Assembly (NCBI GenBank): GCA_006954465.1
Contig: LVVU01000165.1
Span: 374 to 6,938, forward strand
Source: Candidatus Methanoprimaticola hominis
GTDB lineage: Archaea; Thermoplasmatota; Thermoplasmata; Methanomassiliicoccales; Methanomethylophilaceae
Direction of reading: 5' to 3'
Length of the DNA: 6,565 nucleotides
In this document: positions 1 through 5,050 of the stretch, in pieces
Position numbering within the stretch: the first letter of the stretch is position 1
How the letters are laid out: each line of letters begins with the position of its first letter
The notes under the pieces: model-generated
Databases searched by the model: none
Seen by the model: the letters and a program-made list of their open reading frames with translations, nothing else
Told to the model about the DNA's origin: nothing
Made by a program: the position numbers and the translations under genes

Positions 1-57
1 CCAGATCGGCACATAGACGATGAGCAGGATCAACAGAACGATATACGCTACACTCAT
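1..57 (-). CDS. N-terminus of an unidentified membrane protein (runs off the window)
   Basis: Only 19 codons are visible, reading MSVAYIVLLILLIVYVPIW from an ATG at 57. The peptide is almost entirely hydrophobic and looks like a first transmembrane helix or uncleaved signal anchor. GGAG at 64-67 (minus strand) lies 6 bases upstream of the ATG and supports this start. The ATG overlaps the annotated TGA of mptE in an ATGA arrangement, so the gene could be translationally coupled to mptE. A TATA-like element at 89-98 could also give it its own promoter. The family cannot be determined from so short a piece; an integral membrane enzyme such as a membrane protease is possible but unsupported. Confidence 0.6.
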   Translation of the reverse strand, partial: MSVAYIVLLILLIVYVPIW

Positions 58-803
58 CGATATCTCCGGTCCTGCGGATGCCCTACTTCTATAAAAGGCT
101 CGGCGGAAAACGAAGGACTTCGATGAAGAGTCAGAGAGGTCCCGTCGGACATGAGGACGTCGATCCCGGTGAGCGACGATACGATCTCCTTGGCCCAGCC
201 GAGCTTGCGGAGCTTGACAGCCGGATCCGAGCCGTTCTTCGGTCTCGGTTTATCGAAATCGAAGCCCATAAGGTGCACCTTGCGGGCGCCCATCTCCTGG
301 GCGATGCAGACGGCCCTGTCGCCGTCGGTGAAACCTCCGAAGTCGAACACCGTGGATTCCGGACGGGATTGGGTGGTCAGAACAACAGGGCCCTCGAACC
401 TCCAGGCCCATTCGCGGATAGCATCCGCATTATCACCGTGTGCGTGGATGAACGATACCGCTCCACGGGAGCTCGCATCGATCTGAGGCTCCATGTCTCC
501 GTCGAGATCGGTCACGACGATATCCGGCAGGATCCCGGCGGCGAGAAGACGACCTACGGAGGAGCCCGATGCGACCAGGGTGCCGACGGGACTCGAACGG
601 GCCAGATCGTCCTCGAGGCACGACGCGTCGCCGAACACGGTGCATTCGCTTCCGAACCTCCCCCTGACATCGTCGGGGTCGATGAGATCGCAGTTGACGG
701 TCACGGCCTTGAGTATCCGGACGGACGATTCGTCCCCGTCGCGGTCGTAGCCCATGTCGGCGAGGATCCTCGTGTAGACGGGTTCCCAATCAGTAAACCT
801 CAT
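54..803 (-). CDS. mptE: 6-hydroxymethyl-7,8-dihydropterin pyrophosphokinase MptE (DUF115)
   Basis: This cytosolic enzyme transfers pyrophosphate from ATP to 6-hydroxymethyl-dihydropterin, the activation step before coupling to the aryl amine in methanopterin or folate-type cofactor synthesis. It is the archaeal DUF115 replacement for FolK. The 249-residue product has the family's glycine-rich stretch ASGSSVGRLL (78-87), followed by PDIVVTDLDGD (93-103), whose acidic residues are expected to bind Mg-ATP. HAHGDN (120-125) and the GFDFD loop (180-184) follow. The ATG at 803 lies inside the 3' end of the DUF373 gene (14-base overlap), with GGAGG at 816-820 ahead of it. An open frame also runs straight through from 1901, but only because of a frameshift in DUF373. 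The last 26 codons (from L224) have only 10 G/C third positions, against 31 of 35 in the codons just before. A one-frame shift gives a TGA at 131-133, so the true stop may be near 131. Function is confident; the C-terminus is doubtful. Confidence 0.88.
   Translation of the reverse strand: MRFTDWEPVYTRILADMGYDRDGDESSVRILKAVTVNCDLIDPDDVRGRFGSECTVFGDASCLEDDLARSSPVGTLVASGSSVGRLLAAGILPDIVVTDLDGDMEPQIDASSRGAVSFIHAHGDNADAIREWAWRFEGPVVLTTQSRPESTVFDFGGFTDGDRAVCIAQEMGARKVHLMGFDFDKPRPKNGSDPAVKLRKLGWAKEIVSSLTGIDVLMSDGTSLTLHRSPSFSAEPFIEVGHPQDRRYR
89..98 (-). promoter_or_regulatory. possible TATA box ahead of the left-edge membrane gene
   Basis: The minus strand reads CCTTTTATAG here, an archaeal TATA-like element. 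An initiation site about 26 bases downstream would fall near 67, just before the GGAG and ATG of the left-edge gene. The element lies inside the annotated 3' end of mptE, but that stretch has the base composition of non-coding DNA (see the mptE entry). A promoter here is therefore plausible, though a chance AT-rich run cannot be excluded. Confidence 0.35.
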
Positions 804-1901
804 CCGGGGACGTCCCCTCCTTCGCCAGCGGCATGCGGGATTTGAAGAAGTTGCTGAAGATGGACAGGGAGACTCCTGCGATGATCTCCAGGATCCCGTA
901 GTTCGAGCCGTTCTCCAGGCCCATATAGAGCATGGCCACGTCCAGGATGCCCAGGGCAACGAGCCCGAGGCTCGCGAGTCCGATGAGTATACGCTGACGG
1001 ACTTCTGACGGATGAACTTCTCGATCATCATGCCGGTCATGTAGATGATGACGGCGATGATCAGAGGCCAGATCATGGTCGAGACGAAGTACACCACCTT
1101 CAGCGCATCGCTCTTGAGATACAGGTTCCCGATCTCCATCGCCGCGTAGGCCGCCATGATGACGAGGAACGCCGCGGAGACGCACAGGAAGATGATGGAT
1201 GTGGTGCGTCCGATGAGCGAGGCCATGATGACCGTACGGAGATTGTACATCCGTTCGGTTATATCGTATCCGTACGCCAATACTATCAGGCCGATGATGA
1301 AGACCGCCAAAGGTCCTGACAACGCCGAAAGCTGGTACGGGCTCCTGTCGGCCAGATAGACCAGGAGGCCGGGGATCAGATAGAACAGGGAGAGCAGGAG
1401 CAGGACGAATCCGAGAGGGACCAGGAACCTCTTCCTCTTGTCAACGTCGCTCATCATCTTCTTGACGATGTAGAACATGCCCTCCAGACCGGGGGCCTGC
1501 TTGACGTAGACCTTCCTGACCGAGTCGACATGGGCACGGGACGATATGATGGGATAGATGTACTCGTCCTCCGCACCGTCGCCGACCAGAACGACGCTGT
1601 CCGGCTCGATCTCCTCGAGGACCTCCTCGAGCTGCGAGACCAGCGCCAGGTCGGATCTGTGACCGACCTTCTCATCGCCGCAGATCAATGCGACATCGGC
1701 CTCGTGTCCGTCCTCCTGGATCTCCAGGCAGACGCTGACAGCCGCGTAGAGCGCATTGAGATCGGAATCCTCTGGATCCGCTATTCCGAAGGCTGTGGCC
1801 GCGTCCAGGCAGTTCTGCACCCCTATGACCGGGGTGTTCACCTTGCCCTTGACGCCGAAGTCGTCGTCCCTATCGACGACCAGGACCAGAGTCTTCTTCA
1901 T
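790..1901 (-). CDS. DUF373 integral membrane protein, frameshifted in this sequence
   Basis: This archaeal family has no established function. Residues 1-158 are soluble: an alternating beta/alpha region opening KKTLVLVVDRDDD, with VVLVGDGAEDEYIYP near 103-117, resembling a small Rossmann-like ligand-binding domain. Hydrophobic segments follow at about 160-184, 191-212, 221-256 and 269-292. After K300 (codon at 1002-1004) the frame changes abruptly from membrane protein to low-complexity S/W/R sequence. A different frame, from about 996, continues RILIGLASLGLVALGILD and a further membrane segment, ending KEGTSPDEVY at the TGA at 790-792. Restoring one missing base between about 996 and 1004 gives 370 residues, ending just past the mptE start. 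The start at 1901 has a TATA box about 25 bases upstream and no spaced leader, suggesting leaderless mRNA. It is the first gene of a run with mptE and the left-edge membrane gene. Confidence 0.85.
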
Positions 1902-1921
1902 GCTTCCGAATCTCCCTGGGC

Positions 1922-1930
1922 CTTAATAGG
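1922..1930 (-). promoter_or_regulatory. TATA box for the DUF373-mptE transcript
   Basis: The minus strand reads CCTATTAAG, centred about 25 bases before the DUF373 ATG at 1901. This is the distance from an archaeal TATA box to the transcription start, so the transcript would begin at or next to the ATG. No Shine-Dalgarno sequence is needed for such a leaderless mRNA. The call rests on sequence and spacing only. Confidence 0.55.
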
Positions 1931-1979
1931 ATTGCCCCCCGATCGCTCGGATACCGTGCGACGTCATTGCTGGCCTAGG

Positions 1980-2111
1980 GCGATGCGATGCTACGGCGGG
2001 GTCATCCATCGGCAAAGATTCTAACGGGGAGCCGCATCAGCGGAGCGATGATCCCCGTCGTCGATTGCCGGGACTCATACGTCTTCAATCTGGTAGCGAT
2101 GCCCGCATCGC
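1980..2111. repeat. repeated GCGATG motif in the divergent intergenic region
   Basis: GCGATG occurs on the plus strand at 1980, 1985 (overlapping copies forming GCGATGCGATGC), 2045 and 2096, and inverted as CATCGC ending at 2111. Three of the plus-strand copies are followed by C, giving GCGATGC. By a simple equal-base estimate a given hexamer is expected well under once in 130 bases on both strands. The copies could be operator sites for a regulator of the two divergent genes, or parts of a structured RNA. They could also be composition-driven chance. No known binding protein is recognised. Confidence 0.35.
2025..2057. other. bulged stem-loop in intergenic region
   Basis: CGGGGA (2025-2030) pairs with TCCCCG (2052-2057), enclosing a second perfect stem CCGC (2032-2035) / GCGG (2040-2043) with loop ATCA. 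One side has a single unpaired base and the other eight (2044-2051), an asymmetric internal loop. It sits in the 267-base gap between DUF373 and the hydrolase gene and outside both predicted leaderless transcripts. If transcribed, it belongs to an unannotated RNA. Direction is unknown. Confidence 0.35.
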
Positions 2112-2131
2112 ACGGAGGAACCGCCCTCCGT
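2096..2131. other. two adjoining perfect hairpins upstream of the hydrolase promoter
   Basis: GCGATGC (2096-2102) and GCATCGC (2105-2111) form a perfect 7-base inverted repeat with 2 bases between. It is followed without a gap by ACGGAGG (2112-2118), loop AACCGC, and CCTCCGT (2125-2131), another perfect 7-base stem. They end 9 bases before the putative TATA box at 2140-2147. Options are operator half-sites controlling that promoter, a terminator-like or processed end of a small RNA, or a chance pair in GC-rich DNA. Two perfect stems back to back make pure chance less likely. Confidence 0.4.
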
Positions 2132-2139
2132 CCATCATG

Positions 2140-2147
2140 CTTATTAG
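2140..2147 (+). promoter_or_regulatory. TATA box for the MBL-fold hydrolase gene
   Basis: CTTATTAG is centred about 26 bases before the ATG at 2169, the usual archaeal spacing to the first transcribed base. No Shine-Dalgarno sequence at normal spacing is seen, so leaderless transcription is likely. It mirrors the arrangement on the other side of the same intergenic region. Confidence 0.55.
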
Positions 2148-2168
2148 GGACTTGCCGATGGGACAGGC

Positions 2169-2810
2169 ATGCGCATCGTGATGCACGGACATTCATGCTT
2201 CGAGTTCGCCGATTCCAAGCTGACGGTCGTCGTGGACCCCCATGACGGCAAGTCCATCGGGATCAAGGCGCCCAACGCCTCGGCCGACGTCGTTCTGATG
2301 ACCCATTCGCATTACGATCATTCCGCCGCCCGTGTGATACGCGGGAACCATACCGACATCATGGCTCAGAACGGAGAGTTCGATGTCAAAGGGCTCCATG
2401 TGATCGGACTGCCCACGTTCCACGACCATCACAACGGGGAACAGAGGGGACCCAACACGATGTACCTCTTCTCCATGGACGGGATCTCCATCTGCCACTG
2501 CGGAGACCTGGGATGCATCCCCTCGCAGGAGATTCTCGACCGCATCCGCGGCGTGGACATGCTCTTCGTCCCTGTCGGAGAGACGTTCACCCTTCCTCTC
2601 GAAGAAGTCAAGGAGCTCATCGGGAAGGTGAACCCCCGCATCGTCGTACCCATGCACTACAGGGTCGGAGGACTCTCGATCCCCCTGACGCCTCTGGACG
2701 ACTTCCTCAGCCTCATACCGGAGGAGGCCGTGGAATACATGGGCAACGAGATCGACCTCCTGCCCGAGGACTTCTCGGACATCAAGGAATGCTGGATATT
2801 CACCCGCTGA
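2169..2810 (+). CDS. UPF0173 / UlaG-like metal-dependent hydrolase (metallo-beta-lactamase fold)
   Basis: The 213-residue product is a soluble metallo-beta-lactamase-fold protein of the UPF0173 group, related to the lactonase UlaG. Visible features, in order, are HGHSCFEF (6-13), the strand-turn VVDPHDG (21-27), and the metal-binding motif THSHYDH (45-51: H46, H48, D50, H51). FHDHHNGEQRGPN follows (84-96, with the conserved His cluster), then CHCGDLG (109-115, D113 as bridging aspartate) and PMHYR (161-165, H163). Full length for the group, and all expected metal ligands are present. It probably cleaves a phosphodiester, lactone or similar bond, but the natural substrate of UPF0173 proteins is not established. 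It is a single-gene unit with its own TATA box, convergent with the ribosomal operon, so the neighbours give no clue to its substrate. Family assignment is strong; specific function unknown. Confidence 0.88.
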   Translation: MRIVMHGHSCFEFADSKLTVVVDPHDGKSIGIKAPNASADVVLMTHSHYDHSAARVIRGNHTDIMAQNGEFDVKGLHVIGLPTFHDHHNGEQRGPNTMYLFSMDGISICHCGDLGCIPSQEILDRIRGVDMLFVPVGETFTLPLEEVKELIGKVNPRIVVPMHYRVGGLSIPLTPLDDFLSLIPEEAVEYMGNEIDLLPEDFSDIKECWIFTR

Positions 2811-2849
2811 CCGGACCTTACGCCTACGGCCTACGCATGGAGAAGCGTC

Positions 2850-2873
2850 GATCCGGCTAATTGATGCCGGATC
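2850..2873. terminator. perfect inverted repeat between convergent genes, possible bidirectional terminator
   Basis: GATCCGGC (2850-2857) and GCCGGATC (2866-2873) form a perfect 8-base stem with an 8-base loop. The repeat lies 40 bases after the hydrolase stop and overlaps the aIF6 stop (2872-2874), the right place to separate two converging transcripts. Neither side is followed by a clear T-run, which archaeal termination normally relies on. It may protect or process the RNA ends instead of terminating transcription. Confidence 0.4.
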
Positions 2874-3523
2874 AGAAGAGAGCGAGGGCGTCCTCGATCT
2901 TGCCGAGCTCGATAGGGGTGGATTCGTCGCCTACGACGGCTCCCTTGGAGTTGGCGATTATGCCGGCTCCGAACACCGTGGTTGACGGTGGTGCGGATGG
3001 CCTCCACCTTAAGAACGTCCTTGATGAGCTGGATCTCCTCATCGGATGCATCCATGTGGCAGGCGCATCCCTTGTTGGTGACCCTGCAGATCGATCCGAC
3101 GGTATTGATGCCGCCGATGGACGAGCGGACAGCCTCCACGCCGAGGATGTCGCCGATCATTTCGGCGGTCTTCTCGGAGTACTCGGGACTGACTATCGCA
3201 CCGTTGTCGTTGACGAGGATGTTGTTCCCGGCGGCGTTGAGCCTGTCGTCCAGCCTGACGCATCTGATCTTCTCGGAGATCACGGCCATCTCGCCGTCGT
3301 CGGCGAGACCGGAGACGATCGCCCCGTTGGAGTTCATCGCCACGAGCGAGCCCACGACGAACGAGCCTCCGACGGAGACCTTGATAACATCGACGCCGAG
3401 CGCTGACTCGAGGGTCCTTATGAATCCCGGGTCGGCGTCGGCGGCGGTAAGAGCGAGGCCCTCGCCCGCAGTGGCGAACACCGCAATGTTCGGGTTTCCC
3501 GAATAGCGCGAGAGCCTCATCAT
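2872..3523 (-). CDS. eif6: translation initiation factor aIF6, with a 1-base frameshift in this sequence
   Basis: aIF6 binds the large ribosomal subunit and blocks premature joining to the small subunit, acting in subunit biogenesis. The product matches the five-fold pentein family from RLSRYSGNPNIAVF through GNNILVNDNGAIV and SSIGGINTVGS. After ...AIRTTVN the frame turns to nonsense and would end at 2831. Removing one C from AACCACGGTG (one of plus-strand G2980/G2981) restores NTVFGAGIIANSKGAVVGDE and the C-terminus IEDALALF, stopping at 2872. The repaired length, 216 residues, is normal. The start is ATG at 3523 (ATG at 3520 also possible): GGAGTGAT at 3528-3535 is a strong Shine-Dalgarno that contains the L31e stop. 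An upstream in-frame GTG at 3532 is less likely. It is the last gene of the ribosomal operon. An intact essential gene is expected, so sequence error is the favoured explanation. Confidence 0.92.
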
Positions 3524-3528
3524 TGGAA

Positions 3529-3792
3529 TCACTCCGCAAGGGAGACTTCGACGAGGCCGTCCTCGAACTTGACAGCCTTGACGGTGATCTTGGAAGGGGG
3601 GTTGCGCATTCCGTTCTCCCAGAGCTTCTCGTTGACGCTGGCGTCGATCCAGACGTTGCCCTCGGAGACCCTCATGTGCCTCATGACGGTCTCACGGACC
3701 TCTTTGACCGCGCGCTTTGCCCTCCTGGTGCGGGGAGCCTGCTTGGTCGCCCTGAGCGGGATGACCATGATTCTCTCGATTTCGTCTGCCAT
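3529..3792 (-). CDS. rpl31e: 50S ribosomal protein L31e
   Basis: This structural protein of the archaeal/eukaryotic large subunit sits near the peptide exit tunnel. The 87-residue product has the family pattern IMVIPLRATKQAPRTRRAKR early on, then AVKEVRETVMRHM and the NEKLWENGMRNPP segment, with a short acidic tail. It is small and basic with no membrane segment. The start is ATG at 3792, chosen over an in-frame GTG nine bases upstream because GGAGTGAT (3797-3804) lies 4 bases before this ATG. That Shine-Dalgarno includes the TGA of rpl39e, so the two genes are probably translationally coupled. It stands between rpl39e and aIF6, a classic archaeal order. Confidence 0.96.
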   Translation of the reverse strand: MADEIERIMVIPLRATKQAPRTRRAKRAVKEVRETVMRHMRVSEGNVWIDASVNEKLWENGMRNPPSKITVKAVKFEDGLVEVSLAE

Positions 3793-3797
3793 CCTAA

Positions 3798-3953
3798 TCA
3801 CTCCTTAATCTTGCTCATGCGCCACGACCTTCTCTTGGGGTGGCGGAGGAACTGCCTGTTGGTCCTGATCATGACCCATGCGGGTACACGGCGGTTCTGC
3901 TTGACCTTCTTGTTAAGCCTCTGTTTCATCGCGGGGGCTTTTGTGCTTGACAT
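3798..3953 (-). CDS. rpl39e: 50S ribosomal protein L39e
   Basis: A 51-residue, very basic protein that lines the exit tunnel of the large subunit. The product begins [16 protein letters not shown], continues with the family core [14 protein letters not shown], and ends with HPKRRSWR followed by MSKIKE. This is the full normal length for the family. The ATG at 3953 is preceded by GGAG at 3960-3963 (6-base spacer), and the PDCD5 stop at 3956-3958 lies just ahead of it. The gene is easily missed because of its size, but the motif match is unambiguous. Confidence 0.96.
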   Translation of the reverse strand: MSSTKAPAMKQRLNKKVKQNRRVPAWVMIRTNRQFLRHPKRRSWRMSKIKE

Positions 3954-3955
3954 GA

Positions 3956-4285
3956 TTATCTCCTCTCTATGGTGATCTCCCTGCGCTGCGGGGCGATCTG
4001 GGCCAGGATGTTCCTCAGCATGGTATCATCGATGACTCCCCTGAGCCTTCCGCTCTGGGCGAGCTGGATGAGCTGCATCTCGACAGATTCCGCCATCTGG
4101 GGGTTGGCGAGCCTGATGTTGGCGAGCCTGTCGCGCGCCTCCGGAGTCAGGATCTGCCGGAGAACGCCCTGCTTCTGGGCCTCCATCCTCTGGGCCTGCT
4201 CCTGCTGAGAGGCCTGGGACTGGGCCTGCTGCTGGAGCTCGGCCATCCTCCTCTGTCTGATCGCTTCCAATTCGGGGTCTTCCAT
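3956..4285 (-). CDS. PDCD5/TFAR19-family DNA-binding protein
   Basis: This 109-residue protein belongs to the archaeal/eukaryotic PDCD5 family, small helical proteins with reported DNA binding; their cellular role in archaea is unclear. Residues 1-35 are charged and glutamine-rich ([16 protein letters not shown]...), likely a helix or coiled coil. The core [18 protein letters not shown] and the following helices to about 100 match the family three-helix bundle, and the basic tail ends in ITIERR. The ATG at 4285 is preceded by GGAGG within the overlap with the S19e stop, which supports the start. It is always close to S19e and L39e in many archaea, suggesting a translation-linked role (inference). 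Confidence 0.93.
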   Translation of the reverse strand: MEDPELEAIRQRRMAELQQQAQSQASQQEQAQRMEAQKQGVLRQILTPEARDRLANIRLANPQMAESVEMQLIQLAQSGRLRGVIDDTMLRNILAQIAPQRREITIERR

Positions 4286-4297
4286 GCTGATTCCTCC

Positions 4298-4726
4298 TCA
4301 GGCCTTCATTTCGTCATAGACCTCTTTCGCGGTGTTGTCCAGAAGAGACTGCCCCGCGGGGCTGATCGCACGGCCTTCTTTGTCTTTGGAGACAAGGTAT
4401 CCGGCGGCCTCGAGCTGCATCATGCACTTCCTGGCGATGTTGCGGCTTCCCTTGACTGCCCTGTTGGGCATGGAACCCTTGTCTGCAAATCCACCGTACT
4501 CGGCGGCAAGCTTGGAGGAGCCCATGGGGCCCTTAACGTACAGCTTCCTCATGATGGAGGCGGCCCTAGTGTACCACCAGTCATCCTGAACGGGAGCCTT
4601 CTCTGTGTGCCTGCCGGTCTTCACGAACTCTGCCCACTCAGGGGGAACGATGTTGGGGTTCTCCTTGAGTTTCTGGGCCGTCTTGAGTATGAGTGCCTCG
4701 GCGGGAACGTCGTAGACGGTAACCAT
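4298..4726 (-). CDS. rps19e: 30S ribosomal protein S19e
   Basis: S19e is an archaeal/eukaryotic small-subunit head protein needed for late 30S/40S maturation. The 142-residue product has VTVYDVPAEALI at the N-terminus, PPEWAEFVKTGRHTEKAP, DDWWYTRAASIMRKLYVKGPMG, the YGG..DKG....R segment and ARKCMMQLEAAGYL. It closes with GRAISPAGQSLLD, typical of the winged-helix family. The start is ATG at 4726 because GAGGT at 4733-4737 lies 6 bases before it; an in-frame GTG at 4741 lacks such a site. It is the first gene of the operon leading through PDCD5, L39e and L31e to aIF6. Upstream are a leader hairpin (4746-4763) and a TATA box (4793-4800). Confidence 0.96.
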   Translation of the reverse strand: MVTVYDVPAEALILKTAQKLKENPNIVPPEWAEFVKTGRHTEKAPVQDDWWYTRAASIMRKLYVKGPMGSSKLAAEYGGFADKGSMPNRAVKGSRNIARKCMMQLEAAGYLVSKDKEGRAISPAGQSLLDNTAKEVYDEMKA

Positions 4727-4745
4727 ATCGATACCTCGCACCGAA

Positions 4746-4763
4746 CCGCGATCAGAGTCGCGG
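4746..4763 (-). promoter_or_regulatory. hairpin in the S19e mRNA leader
   Basis: CCGCGA (4746-4751) and TCGCGG (4758-4763) form a perfect 6-base stem with a 6-base loop. With transcription starting near 4771, about 26 bases from the TATA box at 4793-4800, it lies near the 5' end of the leader, 8 bases before the GAGGT ribosome-binding site. Such a position would suit control of ribosomal-operon translation, for example binding by an operon product. That role is inference. Confidence 0.45.
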
Positions 4764-4792
4764 ACGGCTACGGGGCTGGGATTAAGGATGTG

Positions 4793-4800
4793 GTATATAA
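4793..4800 (-). promoter_or_regulatory. TATA box for the rps19e operon (also reads on the plus strand)
   Basis: The minus strand reads TTATATAC, a near-consensus archaeal TATA element. It predicts a start near 4771 and a leader of about 45 bases before the S19e ATG, consistent with S19e having a Shine-Dalgarno sequence. The same bases read TATATAA on the plus strand, so they could also serve a rightward transcript beginning near 4822. Confidence 0.6.
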
Positions 4801-4958
4801 GCGTTGCTGAAAGTGAAGTAAGTTGATAGAGAACTCAAGCGAACTCCGCACGTTCGACCGGATGGTCCCCGTACGGCCTGGGAAGGAAACCTTCCCCACG
4901 GCAGGAAGCGGACAAGAGCCGGATCCTGAACTCCGTGGATGGGCGGATGACTAACGCG
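4801..4958. other. unassigned intergenic segment between two TATA elements, possible RNA gene
   Basis: No credible protein is encoded here on either strand. The segment lies between TATATAAGCGTT (4794-4805) and its near inverted copy AACGCGTATATA (4953-4964), which match at 11 of 12 positions. Inside is a strong hairpin, GGGAAGG / CCTTCCC with loop AAA (about 4880-4896), extendable with GCC/GGC pairs outside. CACG (4849-4852) can pair with CGTG (4934-4937). GAACTC occurs three times. I looked for tRNA, 5S, SRP and RNase P signatures and saw none. A small RNA in either direction is plausible but unproven. Confidence 0.3.
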
Positions 4959-4965
4959 TATATAA
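4959..4965. promoter_or_regulatory. TATA element right of the unassigned segment
   Basis: TATATAA on the plus strand would start transcription near 4988 and give the zinc-ribbon gene a leader of about 63 bases containing the UUCG hairpin. Read on the minus strand (TTATATA) it would start a leftward RNA near 4936 through the unassigned segment. Which direction is used cannot be told from sequence. Confidence 0.45.
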
Positions 4966-4995
4966 CAACTTCTCGTCGATGAAACGGAATCAACA

Positions 4996-5009
4996 CCGTT
5001 TTCGAACGG
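4996..5009 (+). other. UUCG-tetraloop hairpin upstream of the zinc-ribbon gene
   Basis: CCGTT (4996-5000), TTCG, AACGG (5005-5009) form a 5-base stem closed by a UUCG loop in RNA, a typically stable tetraloop, although the closing pair here is U-A, not the most stable C-G. It would lie in the leader if transcription starts near 4988, or would be upstream of the transcript if the gene is leaderless. Confidence 0.35.
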
Positions 5010-5018
5010 ACTCGGGAA

Positions 5019-5034
5019 GAATAATCTATAATAT
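5019..5034 (+). promoter_or_regulatory. AT-rich TATA-like region for the zinc-ribbon gene
   Basis: The run AATAATCTATAATAT lies in otherwise GC-rich DNA and is centred about 25 bases before the ATG at 5051, as expected for a leaderless archaeal transcript. It competes with the TATATAA at 4959-4965 as the promoter of this gene. Confidence 0.45.
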
Positions 5035-5050
5035 CGGCGGTACCGGGAGC

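Noticed and set aside
78..845. A 255-residue plus-strand reading frame
   Set aside because: It is the antisense shadow of mptE; the composition is typical of reverse-strand translation and there is no family resemblance.
54..1901. A single 615-residue fusion of DUF373 and MptE
   Set aside because: The middle (about residues 301-366) is low-complexity out-of-frame sequence, and the true membrane continuation is in another frame with its own stop at 790. It is two genes joined by a frameshift.
1530..2024. A 164-residue plus-strand reading frame over the DUF373 N-terminus
   Set aside because: It is antisense to a well-supported gene and has no domain pattern or ribosome-binding site.
2060..2131. 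A tRNA (CTCATAC resembles a Met anticodon loop; GGAGG/CCTCC resembles a T-arm)
   Set aside because: No 7-base acceptor stem, no D-arm and no TTCRA loop; the GGAGG/CCTCC loop has 6 bases rather than 7 and the wrong sequence.
1931..2137. C/D-box guide RNA (GATGA- and CTGA-like boxes)
   Set aside because: The boxes are imperfect and about 100 bases apart, too far for an archaeal C/D RNA; no C'/D' pair was seen.
2822..2835. Tandem GCCTACG repeat
   Set aside because: Only two copies of seven bases in GC-rich DNA; not significant.
2861..3406. A 181-residue plus-strand frame opposite aIF6
   Set aside because: It mirrors the aIF6 codons (VDGGADGLHLK-type antisense sequence) and is not a gene.
4801..4958. 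RNase P RNA, SRP RNA or 5S rRNA
   Set aside because: The conserved cores (GAGGAAAGTCC-type, the SRP helix 8 loop, the 5S loops) are absent and the length does not fit.
4979..5050. Upstream ATG at 4979 as the start of the zinc-ribbon protein
   Set aside because: It lies before both plausible transcription starts (about 4988 and 5051), and the added residues are not conserved-looking; the ribbon starts at 5051.
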